Part shown: one piece after another, positions 9,540 through 17,990 of the stretch | Layout: every line of letters starts with the position of its first letter | How positions within the stretch are numbered: the stretch's first letter is position 1 | Assembly (NCBI GenBank): GCA_937969565.1 | Contig: CALBVR010000255.1 | Coordinates: forward strand, 1 to 34,602 | Origin: an uncultured Acidimicrobiales bacterium | Lineage (GTDB): Bacteria; Actinomycetota; Acidimicrobiia; Acidimicrobiales; SHLQ01 | Length of the DNA: 34,602 nt | Direction: 5' to 3' | Position numbers and translations under genes: made by a program | The notes under the pieces: generated by a model | Told to the model about the DNA's origin: nothing | The model's database searches: none | What the model saw: only the letters and a program-made list of their open reading frames with translations

Positions 9540-11126
9540 GTGGGTGCGGTCGAAGAACTCATCGCACTCGCGCGATCCGTGTCAGGCGGACCGGATCCAT
9601 CTGCTGCGCTCGAGCAGATCGACGCTGCGATCGCCGAGTCGACCTCGCAGCTCGACACCGGACGTCTGCAAATGGCCCGCTCGCTTGCGTTGCAATGCTC
9701 CCCGGATCCAAACGATGCGGCAAACGCCATGCTCGAGGCGGTCCAGACGCTCCGTCTCACCGACGAACACGCCACCCGCGCCTACGCAGCAGCGGCCGGA
9801 GCGGTCACCTTCCACCGTGCCGGAGACATCGACCGCTCACTCGAGCTGATGGTCGATGCGATGATGCAACTCGATTCGGCCGAGCCGACAGCGCCCGATG
9901 CACTATCCGCCACGAACGCGTTGGCACAGCAGTTCGCAGCAATGTCCTCGTTCGATCGAGCGGCCGAACTGGCCCGTGCGGCATTCCTGCAATCGACCGA
10001 TCTCCCCCCGATCGTCCGAGCGCACTACGCCATCTCGCTCGGCTACTGCTCCGTCGAAGCCCTTCGAGCCCTCCCGGCTGATGAGCGGACATCCGGCAAC
10101 GACCTCGTCCGCTCGACGCTCACTGCTGCGTCATGGCTCGAAACCCACCCGAGCGTTCCGAGTGACGGACTTCTGGCCGCCGCCTACCGGGCCGAGATTG
10201 CGCTGCTCCTCGACGACCCCTCGACAGCGGAGGGCGTGGGTGGTCGCCTGAACCACGACTCCGCAGAAGATCACCCGATCTACGACGGGATGGGGCTCCG
10301 TCTCACGGCCTACCACCGACTCGTCCGCGCCGAATACGCCGCTCGATGGGGCGCACCTGTGGCGGCTCGCCAATTGTTGGAGCAGTGCGTTCCGGAGCTG
10401 CAACAGGTCGGTGATGAACTCCGGCTGATCCGTGCCCTCGAAGCCCGGGTCGACCTGCGTCGTACGATCGGAGACCTGGCAGGAGCCACGGACGACGCGC
10501 TGGCACTGGCCAACCAGGTGAAGGAGTGGCGGGCCCGTCAGGATCGTCGACTCGCCGGACAGGTCAGCCAACGCGCCGACCTCGAACTCACTCGAGCAAG
10601 GCTGTTGAGCGATGCCGATCGGCTCGCACGGGAAGCAGCCGTCGACGAGGTCACCGGCGTCGGCAACCGACGATGGTTCGAACTTCAGATCGACGAACTC
10701 TCCAGAAGTGCCGGTCCCGTGGCTGCGGTCATGTTGGACCTCGACAACTTCAAGGAGATCAATGACCACTACGGCCATCCGGTGGGTGACGCCATCCTCC
10801 GACAGGTCGGCGAGCTGCTCCGACACCGGGTCAGGAAGACCGACGTCATCGCACGGTACGGGGGCGACGAGTTCGTGATCCTGCTGTCCGACGTCGATAC
10901 GGACCAGGCCGCTGAGCTTGCCCACCGCATTCACGACGGACTCAGCTCCACCGATTGGACGACGTTCGGTTCACGCAAAGCCGTTTCCGTCAGTCTTGGC
11001 GTGGCCCACGGGCCGTCCCGCTCAGTCCGCGACCTGGTCCGGGTGGCAGACGGCGCGCTCTACGAGGCAAAGGGTCTCGGCCGGGACCGCGTCCAGATCG
11101 CATCCCCTTCTCCGCTGTCCGACTGA
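9540..11126 (+). CDS. GGDEF-domain diguanylate cyclase with N-terminal helical-repeat (TPR-like) region
   Basis: RKTDVIARYGGDEFVILL (GGDEF with upstream RxxD); start GTG 9540 preceded by AGGAGG. N-terminal 350 aa Ala/Leu-rich helical. The ORF-track start at 8913 is antisense to the lipoprotein. Confidence 0.88.
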   Translation: MGAVEELIALARSVSGGPDPSAALEQIDAAIAESTSQLDTGRLQMARSLALQCSPDPNDAANAMLEAVQTLRLTDEHATRAYAAAAGAVTFHRAGDIDRSLELMVDAMMQLDSAEPTAPDALSATNALAQQFAAMSSFDRAAELARAAFLQSTDLPPIVRAHYAISLGYCSVEALRALPADERTSGNDLVRSTLTAASWLETHPSVPSDGLLAAAYRAEIALLLDDPSTAEGVGGRLNHDSAEDHPIYDGMGLRLTAYHRLVRAEYAARWGAPVAARQLLEQCVPELQQVGDELRLIRALEARVDLRRTIGDLAGATDDALALANQVKEWRARQDRRLAGQVSQRADLELTRARLLSDADRLAREAAVDEVTGVGNRRWFELQIDELSRSAGPVAAVMLDLDNFKEINDHYGHPVGDAILRQVGELLRHRVRKTDVIARYGGDEFVILLSDVDTDQAAELAHRIHDGLSSTDWTTFGSRKAVSVSLGVAHGPSRSVRDLVRVADGALYEAKGLGRDRVQIASPSPLSD

Positions 11127-11144
11127 CCGACTACCGTTCCCGAC

Positions 11145-11810
11145 GTGGGGGACGATGAGCTCGATGACATGACGGAGTCGATGCACGACGCGATGAGCCT
11201 CGACGGCGACGTCGACCGATTGCGCCGCTTCTACGACGACTGGGCCGACGGCTACGACGCAGACGTCGGCAGCCACGGATACGGGATGCCGGACATGGTG
11301 GCCTCGACACTGGCCGACGCCGTCGACGTTCTGGGCTGGGGTGGCGATCGGACTGCGATCGCCATCGTCGACGCCGGCTGTGGCACGGGCCTCGTGGGCG
11401 AGGCGCTGCACTCCGCCGGATGGACGAATCTTCGGGGCGTCGATCTCTCGGAGGAGATGGCCGAGAAAGCGGCCGCCCGCGGCGTGTATCGCGCCGTCGA
11501 AGGCGGCGTCGATCTCACCAGCTCCGCCGCCGACCATCTTCGAGGTTCCGCCGACGCCGTGACCGTCGGCGGCGTCTTCACCGTCGGCCACGTTCCTCCC
11601 ACCGCGCTCGTCTCGATGGCGAGCCTCGCCCGCAGCGGCGGCATTCTGACAGTGAGCACCCGAGACGCCTACCACCGCGAGACGGACTGGCACGGTGTGG
11701 TCGCCGAACTCGAATCGAGCGGCCAGCTCCAGCGGCTGGTGCACACGGCCAACGAGCCGTACACGATGGACTCAACCGGCGACTACTGGGCTTGGCAGGT
11801 CAACCACTGA
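11145..11810 (+). CDS. SAM-dependent methyltransferase
   Basis: RRFYDDWADGYDADV...IAIVDAGCGTGLVGEALHSAGWTNLRGVDLSEEMAEKAAARGVY. Confidence 0.87.
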   Translation: MGDDELDDMTESMHDAMSLDGDVDRLRRFYDDWADGYDADVGSHGYGMPDMVASTLADAVDVLGWGGDRTAIAIVDAGCGTGLVGEALHSAGWTNLRGVDLSEEMAEKAAARGVYRAVEGGVDLTSSAADHLRGSADAVTVGGVFTVGHVPPTALVSMASLARSGGILTVSTRDAYHRETDWHGVVAELESSGQLQRLVHTANEPYTMDSTGDYWAWQVNH

Positions 11811-12112
11811 TGGATCCCACATTCACCTTCTCATCCGAGCTCGTTCCCTGGAACGACGACAAAGCCTCGTGGGTGTTCGCCCAACTTCCCGAAGAGGACG
11901 CAGAGGAAATTCGGGACATCGTGCCGGACCGGAACGGCTTTGGTTCGATCAAGGTGCGGGCCAGGATCGCCGGCACCGAGTGGGCGACGTCCATCTTCCC
12001 GGACTCGTCGACCAACTCGTTCGTACTGCCGATCAAGAAGCCGGTACGCAAGGCCACCGGTGTCGACGTGGGCGATGTCGTCGAGATCGAGCTCGACATC
12101 CTCATCACCTGA
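11810..12112 (+). CDS. DUF1905-like domain protein
   Basis: MDPTFTFSSELVPWNDDKASWVFAQLPEEDAEEIRDI...GFGSIKVRARIAGTEWATSIFPDSSTNSFVLPIKKPVRKATGVDVGDVVEIELDI; start overlaps the upstream stop (TGATG). Hidden inside the longer ORF 11420-12112. Confidence 0.82.
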   Translation: MDPTFTFSSELVPWNDDKASWVFAQLPEEDAEEIRDIVPDRNGFGSIKVRARIAGTEWATSIFPDSSTNSFVLPIKKPVRKATGVDVGDVVEIELDILIT

Positions 12113-12114
12113 GT

Positions 12115-13482
12115 TCAGGCCGCGCCGGCCTCGGCCAGTTCGTGCTTGAGTCTCGCTTCGTCGTAGCGACTGAACAGAGCCGCAGCGACTGCGTAGAGGA
12201 TGGCGCCACCGACGCCGGTGAGCCGCACGCCCAGGTCGTCTCCAACGTCACGACCGAACTGCAACAGCAGGGCGAACATGACCACACCAAGCGTGGTCGC
12301 CAGCTTCTGCAAGAAGGTGCGGGTGGCGTAGAACATGCCGGCCTGTGCCTCCCCGCCGGTACGGGCGGCATGCTCGGCGATGTCGGCGAGGATCCATTGC
12401 GGCATCACGCTCAGGATCGCGAACGGCAGAGCGAACACGGCGATCGGCAGTGCCGCCTGGAGGAAGGGCAGCTGGTCGAGCAGGCCCATACCGGTGATCG
12501 CGAGGAACACGAAGGCGGCGAGCAGGAACGCGAAGATCGTGAGTCGCTTGCCGCCACCTTGGCGCCGAGCCCACTTCGCCACGAGTGGAAAGAGGCCGGC
12601 CGAAACCACGACCATCAACAGGAGCAGGACGGTGGACACCCACTCGTCCAGTTCCAGAAGCACCGTCACGTAGAAGAGCACGCCGGTTTGGATGATGGCG
12701 AGGCCACCGAAGTAGGCGAAGTCGGCAGCTGCGTAGAAACGGAAGAACGGGTTCCGCAGCACGGTCCGGATCGATGCCCGCAAAGGCATCGTCGACGGTT
12801 CGTTGTGGGCCCAACGGGGTTCGTCGATCTTGACCACTGGGATGAGCATGAATCCCAACGCGATCACGCAAACGACAACGACGGAGACCTGCCACGCCCG
12901 GAAGGTCTCCAACGGACCGTCGAGCGCTGGAGCGATGAAGAAGGTCATCGCAGCGATGACGAGGCCGATGGCCCACGCCATCGAAGTCCACGTGGACAAC
13001 GTGAGACGTTCCTCCGGGTTCGCCCCCAGGTCGGCCACCAGGGCGAAGGCCGGCGTGACGTAGGCCGTGAGACTGACGTAGAGCAGGACTTGGATGCCGA
13101 GCAGCCACACGATGTTCCAGCCGCTCTCGTTTCCGACCGGCGGAACGAACATCAAGATGGTGGCGACGGTGGCGGGCACCATCCCGGCAGCCATGAACGG
13201 AATCCGTCGACCCCGACGATGCGTGCTGCGGTCCGACCACGCGGCGATGAGCGGATCGGTGATCGAGTCGGTCAAACGGCCGGCGGCGGCGATCAAGGCC
13301 ACCACGTTCAGGATGCCAAGCACCGTTGCATCAGTGACCAGCGTGGGGAGGCCCGCAGTGTCGGGCGGAAGGTAGAAGAAGACGAGCAGCGTGTTGAGCA
13401 GGTTCATCAACACCGACATGCCGAGGTAGCCGGCGGCCAGCGCGAGGATCACCGATCGTGGAAGGGGTTCGGCCCGACTCAT
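12115..13482 (-). CDS. MFS transporter, GPH (glycoside-pentoside-hexuronide:cation symporter)-like
   Basis: About 12 hydrophobic segments; AGRLTDSITDPLIAAWSDRSTHRRGRRIPFM motif typical of MFS_2/GPH transporters. Confidence 0.87.
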   Translation of the reverse strand: MSRAEPLPRSVILALAAGYLGMSVLMNLLNTLLVFFYLPPDTAGLPTLVTDATVLGILNVVALIAAAGRLTDSITDPLIAAWSDRSTHRRGRRIPFMAAGMVPATVATILMFVPPVGNESGWNIVWLLGIQVLLYVSLTAYVTPAFALVADLGANPEERLTLSTWTSMAWAIGLVIAAMTFFIAPALDGPLETFRAWQVSVVVVCVIALGFMLIPVVKIDEPRWAHNEPSTMPLRASIRTVLRNPFFRFYAAADFAYFGGLAIIQTGVLFYVTVLLELDEWVSTVLLLLMVVVSAGLFPLVAKWARRQGGGKRLTIFAFLLAAFVFLAITGMGLLDQLPFLQAALPIAVFALPFAILSVMPQWILADIAEHAARTGGEAQAGMFYATRTFLQKLATTLGVVMFALLLQFGRDVGDDLGVRLTGVGGAILYAVAAALFSRYDEARLKHELAEAGAA

Positions 13483-15611
13483 CGGTAGTCGACCCGATCG
13501 ACCAGGAGGCCCTCGCTGGTGAACAACTCGATCAGCTCACCGTCATCGTCGAGCTCCGCACCCTCATCCCATTCGATGGCGGCGACGCCCGGGTGCCGGT
13601 CGTTGAACCCGACCAGATCATTGGTCACGACGACGAAACCATCTGGCTGGATGGTGGTGCCCGACGGGAAGGTGAGCAGACCGTCGAGCGAGAAGTCAGC
13701 GAGATCGACGGCCGCAGCTTCGAGGTTGAGTAGTTCGACGAACTCCGGCCCGTCGTCTGCAGGGTTGTAGTGGATCTCGTTGATCACCACGTCGGGTGCC
13801 TCGACGAACTCGACCTGCACCACGACGATGCTGGTCGCGGGCACGAGTGTCGAGAGCGCTCCGTCCTCGATTGTGAATGCCAGATCGCTCGTACGCGTCG
13901 GAGTCGCATCATCCGGCCCCTCACCGGCAAAGACGATCCGTTCCGCTGCCGTGGTGATGAACCGCTCATCGAGGGTCACCGCGATCTCCTGGTCGGCCGT
14001 TCCCTTGTTCAGGAGGTGCACGATGACCGAGCCGGTCTCCGCGTGGATGGAAGGCCACACCTCGATGTTTCCCTGACGCGGCGGGGACTCGAGGAGCTGC
14101 GCAGTGTCCATGGTGTCGGCAAACAGTTGCGCGGCCATTCCGTTGGGCGTGAGTGCGTTGAGATCGTCGTTGAAGAACACGTTCGAGTCGTCGCCGATGA
14201 AGTCCTCTCCGGACCAGGGCGTATGCGTGGTCCAGAGCAGCGACGCGACGACGTTCGGCGTCGAGTGCTGGTGGACCAGCATCTCGAAGAGCGCCAGGGC
14301 CTTCGTCGTCGTGATCGCATCGCCGTTCAGCCAACGCTGTCCCAGGCTGTTGGTCTCCGTGACCAGGATGGGAGTGTCCGGCACCGCTGACTCGGCAACG
14401 AGGCGTTGCATGTTCGTGATGTTCGGAACCGGGTCGTCGAGCGAACGACGCCAATCATCATGGTCATCAAAGTGCAGGTACTGATGCACACCGGCGAAGT
14501 CCATCTCGCCCTCGATCGTCGCGAAGACCTCGTCGCTGTATGGCGACAGCCCGATGAGACCCGGGCCGATGGAGATGGAGGGATCGACGGCTCGCATCGC
14601 AGCCGCGAAGTCCAGGTACAGCGCGCTGTACTCAGACGATGTGAGGACGGCATCGGACGGATGGTCGGCCTCATTGCCGATCTGCCAGTGATCCACCTCC
14701 AACCCATTGTCCATGGCGTAGCGAACCCACTCGACCGCCGTCTCCCGGAGGATCTCGTAGGACGGTCCGTTCGCGTATTCATGAGCGGCTGCATTCACGA
14801 CCACAACCGTTGCGGCATCGAGTTGGACACTCATGTCGATGAACTCGTCGAAGTCCATGGCGTCGATGAGTGCGCCGTCGGGTCCGACCGCCCAGGACCA
14901 GTCCCGATTGCCGGGTGTTTGCAATCCGGGCGTCTCGTGTTGAGACGCGATTCGAGGCTGGAGCTCCTGATTCCATGGCGGGGTGTTCCACAGATAGTTG
15001 TCGGACAGATGGCCGAAGGGGAACCGCAGGATCTGGGCACCCAGGTCGTCAATCGCCTCGACGTTCGAACGCGTTCGAGGGCGGTGGATGTCCGAGTCGA
15101 GCAGCCAGTTGAGCCCGAGGCCAAGTCCAATGACTTCGTCGGGTCGGGGCACGAAGCGGGTCGGATCGACGGTCACGTCAATCCGTGGCGGCGTGTTCGG
15201 CACGGCGGCGCACGGCGCATGCTGGGAGAGCGTTCCGTCCGGTGACTTCGCCGCCACCCGGAAGTCGAAGTGGTCGAGCTCGGGAAGGTCGGTTGCGAGG
15301 TGCTCGGTGTCCGGCGCGAGCGGGGCGCCGTCCCAGGTGAAGTCATGGCCGTTGCGCGACTTCTCGACGACGTACTTCTCCACGTTCGCTCCGTCGTGGT
15401 TCCACGTGACGAACGCTGTCGGTGCGAACGGCGTGCGATCGACGACGCAGTCGACGGGACTGGTCGGCGGATTCGCATCGTCGGCGGAGACGGGCGAGGT
15501 CTCCAGCACGATCTGGACGACGAGCGCGAGGACGAGGCATGCGCCGATCACTGCCAGGACACGGCTGCGCGCCGCGGTCTGTGCCGCCATGCTGTCCCTC
15601 CATCCAACCAA
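13479..15611 (-). CDS. Secreted multidomain clan GH-A-like glycoside hydrolase: FN3-like, TIM barrel, C-terminal lamin-tail domain
   Basis: N-terminal signal/TM (VLAVIGACLVLALVVQIVLE); IGNEADH (acid/base-like) and ILVTETNSLG (nucleophile-like) motifs; C-terminal PDVVINEIHYNPADDGPEFVELLNLEAAAVDLADFSLDG lamin-tail signature. Stop overlaps the transporter ATG (ATGA). Confidence 0.75.
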   Translation of the reverse strand: MVGWRDSMAAQTAARSRVLAVIGACLVLALVVQIVLETSPVSADDANPPTSPVDCVVDRTPFAPTAFVTWNHDGANVEKYVVEKSRNGHDFTWDGAPLAPDTEHLATDLPELDHFDFRVAAKSPDGTLSQHAPCAAVPNTPPRIDVTVDPTRFVPRPDEVIGLGLGLNWLLDSDIHRPRTRSNVEAIDDLGAQILRFPFGHLSDNYLWNTPPWNQELQPRIASQHETPGLQTPGNRDWSWAVGPDGALIDAMDFDEFIDMSVQLDAATVVVVNAAAHEYANGPSYEILRETAVEWVRYAMDNGLEVDHWQIGNEADHPSDAVLTSSEYSALYLDFAAAMRAVDPSISIGPGLIGLSPYSDEVFATIEGEMDFAGVHQYLHFDDHDDWRRSLDDPVPNITNMQRLVAESAVPDTPILVTETNSLGQRWLNGDAITTTKALALFEMLVHQHSTPNVVASLLWTTHTPWSGEDFIGDDSNVFFNDDLNALTPNGMAAQLFADTMDTAQLLESPPRQGNIEVWPSIHAETGSVIVHLLNKGTADQEIAVTLDERFITTAAERIVFAGEGPDDATPTRTSDLAFTIEDGALSTLVPATSIVVVQVEFVEAPDVVINEIHYNPADDGPEFVELLNLEAAAVDLADFSLDGLLTFPSGTTIQPDGFVVVTNDLVGFNDRHPGVAAIEWDEGAELDDDGELIELFTSEGLLVDRVDYR

Positions 15612-15647
15612 CGCGGCCCACCGAGGGCTCGACTCTAGCTCGCGCGA

Positions 15648-16256
15648 TCAGGTGGTCGGGAGGGCTTCGAGTTTCTCTGCGAGTTTCTCCGCCGTCGACT
15701 GGTGCAGTGTTTCGACCGTACCGTCGGCCTGAAGAATGGCGAACGCCGGAAAACTCAGCACACGATGCTCGTCGGCCAGAGCGTTCGCTTCCTGGCGGCT
15801 CGAGTCACCGCTGATGTGTGGGAGATCCTGCGCTCCACCTTCCTCGATGAAGCGGAGGAGCTGGGGCTCGGCCCCGTCCAGCGCAACACCGATGATGGTC
15901 ACGTTCGGATATTGCTCCTGAATGGCCACGACCGTGGCCGCCTCGCGGCGACAGCGCGTTCACCACGGCGCCCAGAACCACAGGACGGTGTCCTGCCCTT
16001 CGATCGACCCTGGATCGATCTGGCCGCCGCCCACGAGATTCCAGACGACCGGCGCTGCGGTCGTGGTCGTGGTGCTCGTGGTCGTGGTGCTCGTGGTCGT
16101 CGAGACCGATGTGGTGGGCGCGACCGTTTCACCGCCGACCGCAGCGACGTCCACCGCCGCCCCATCCGGTTCGACCAGATCCACGGTGTCTCCGTCGTTC
16201 GCACAGGCGCCGGCCAGCAAGCCGAGCGCAAGGAGCAACGGGATCACGAAACGCAC
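15648..16256 (-). CDS. Candidate selenocysteine-containing TlpA/thioredoxin-like lipoprotein (Sec = TGA at 15960-15962, residue 99)
   Basis: From GTG 16256: VRFVIPLLLALGLLAGACANDGD...SVSTTTSTTTTSTTTTTAAPVVWNLVGGGQIDPGSIEGQDTVLWFWAPW-[TGA]-TRCRREAATVVAIQEQYPNVTIIGVALDGAEPQLLRFIEEGGAQDLPHISGDSSRQEANALADEHRVLSFPAFAILQADGTVETLHQSTAEKLAEKLEALPTT. Both halves in one frame; TGA replaces the first Cys of WAPWCxxC; the FPAF cis-Pro segment is present downstream. Confidence 0.75.
15924..15939 (-). promoter_or_regulatory. Candidate bacterial SECIS hairpin GGCCAC-GGUC-GUGGCC
   Basis: Perfect 6-bp stem, 4-nt GGUC loop; loop starts 27 nt after the in-frame UGA (- strand). Confidence 0.65.
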
Positions 16257-16382
16257 ACCCGCAAGATATCGCGGCACTCGAACACGCGGGCCGCGAGGGC
16301 TGCTCGACCACCATCCGCACTTCGGGGCAGCAAACATGACCCTGCTACGTTGGCGTCGTTCGGCATCGACGAGGGGGACGCG

Positions 16383-17990
16383 TTGGGGAAGATCGGCACA
16401 GCACTGCGGAGCCGACTGGACACATCCAGTGACGAATACAAGGCCAACCTCGCCGAAATGGAGTCGATGTGGGCGATGGTGGAGGCGGAGCTCGCCTCGG
16501 TGCCGACCGTCGGCGGGCAACGCTACGTCGACCGTCACCGCAAGCGCGGGAAAATGCTCGTCCGCGAGCGAATCGAGCAGCTTGTCGATCCCGACACACC
16601 CATTCTCGAACTCAGCCCACTGGCGGGCTGGGGCACCCAGGATCCCGTCGGTGTCGGAACCTGCAACGTGATCGGCGTGGTCGAGGGTGTCGAATGCCTG
16701 ATCACGGGCAGCGATCTCACCTATCGAGGCGGTTCCGCCAACCCGACCACGTTGCTCAAAAGCGCCCGGATCTACGACATCGCCCGCCGCAACCGGCTGC
16801 CGATGATCGTGCTGAACGAATCCGCCGGCGCCGAGCTGCCGCGACAGGCGGACATCTTCATCACTGGCGGCCGTCAGTTCAAGAACATCACCCAGCTCTC
16901 CAAGGAGGGCATCCCCACCATCTGCGTTGCGTTCGGACCGAACACGGCCGGTGGCGCCTACGTACCGGGCATGAGCGACTACACCGTCTTCGTGAAGGAA
17001 CGCGGCACCGCCTACCTCGGCGGCCCGCCGCTCGTGAAGATGGCCATCGACGAGATCGTCGACGAGGAGAGCCTCGGTGGTGCAGAGATGCACAGCCGAA
17101 CCAGTGGCTTGTCCGACTGGATGGCAGTCGACGAGATGGATGGCCTCCGCATCGCCCGCAAGGTGATCCGCCGCCTGCGATGGAAGAAGCTGGGGCCAGG
17201 ACCCACGGAACCGGCGGACGAACCGATCCACGACGTGAACGATCTCATCGGCTGCGCGTCCGCCGACGTGCGCATCCCGTTCGAGATTCGCGAAGTCGTC
17301 GCCCGGCTGCTCGATGGAAGCCGGTTCGAGGAGTTCAAACCGCTCTACGGGGACAAGCTGGTCTGTGGGTGGGGGTCGCTGCACGGCTTTCCCGTCGGCG
17401 TTCTCGGCAACAACGGCATTCTCTTCAGCGAGGAGGCCAAGAAGGGCGCCCAGTTCATCCAGCTTTGCAACCGCACCGACACGCCACTGGTGTTCCTGCA
17501 CAACATCACCGGCTTCATGGTCGGCTCGAAGGCAGAGCAGGGCGGCATCATCCGCAATGGTGCCAAGCTGATCAACGCCGTCTCGAACAGCGAAGTCCCT
17601 CACTTCAACCTGATGGTCGGTGCCAGCTACGGCGCCGGCAACTACGGCATGGCCGGCTACAGCTACGACCCACGATTCATTTTCAGTTGGCCGAATCACA
17701 AGATCGCGGTCATGGGCCCCAAACAGCTCGCCGGAGTGATGGACATCATCGCCCGCAACTCTGCGGCCGGCCGCGGGATTGACGTCGACGAAGCCGCCCT
17801 CGCGGCCCGCACCGCCGCCCTGGAAGGCCAGGTCGAGATCGAGTCCACGAGTCTGTTCTCCACCGGCCGGGTGTGGGACGACGGCATCATTCATCCGAAC
17901 GACAGCCGCACCGTGCTCGGCATCGCGCTGTCCGTCGCACACAGCAACGTCATCGAGGGCGCCCGCGAATACGGCGTCTGGAGGCACTGA
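16383..17990 (+). CDS. Acyl-CoA carboxylase beta subunit (carboxyltransferase)
   Basis: YVDRHRKRGKMLVRERIEQLVDPDTPILELSPLAGWG...GRQFKNITQLSKEGIPTICVAFGPNTAGGAYVPGMSDY; TTG start at 16383 is my best guess (alternative TTG 16348). Confidence 0.92.
   Translation: MGKIGTALRSRLDTSSDEYKANLAEMESMWAMVEAELASVPTVGGQRYVDRHRKRGKMLVRERIEQLVDPDTPILELSPLAGWGTQDPVGVGTCNVIGVVEGVECLITGSDLTYRGGSANPTTLLKSARIYDIARRNRLPMIVLNESAGAELPRQADIFITGGRQFKNITQLSKEGIPTICVAFGPNTAGGAYVPGMSDYTVFVKERGTAYLGGPPLVKMAIDEIVDEESLGGAEMHSRTSGLSDWMAVDEMDGLRIARKVIRRLRWKKLGPGPTEPADEPIHDVNDLIGCASADVRIPFEIREVVARLLDGSRFEEFKPLYGDKLVCGWGSLHGFPVGVLGNNGILFSEEAKKGAQFIQLCNRTDTPLVFLHNITGFMVGSKAEQGGIIRNGAKLINAVSNSEVPHFNLMVGASYGAGNYGMAGYSYDPRFIFSWPNHKIAVMGPKQLAGVMDIIARNSAAGRGIDVDEAALAARTAALEGQVEIESTSLFSTGRVWDDGIIHPNDSRTVLGIALSVAHSNVIEGAREYGVWRH

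Noticed and set aside
13441-13482. Possible second recoded TGA at the abrupt end of the lamin-tail domain (VDYR-TGA)
   Set aside because: Reading through gives VGPNPFHDR then another TGA after 9 codons; no conserved extension, and the TGA overlaps the transporter start.
15648-15929. Standalone 93-aa protein starting MAIQEQYP
   Set aside because: The start is a GTG inside the thioredoxin fold; it would lack the redox motif and signal. Better read as the C-terminal part after the in-frame TGA.
15648-16256. Genetic-code change (TGA = Trp) or frameshift as explanation for the split thioredoxin gene
   Set aside because: TGA ends several other genes here, e.g. the FAD oxidoreductase, the sigma-42 gene and the GH gene, and no frame change is needed: both halves share one frame. 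A point mutation/pseudogene or sequencing error remains possible and is listed as a refuting outcome.
16469-17782. 437-aa + ORF inside the carboxylase beta gene
   Set aside because: Out-of-frame shadow; Arg/His-rich with no motif.
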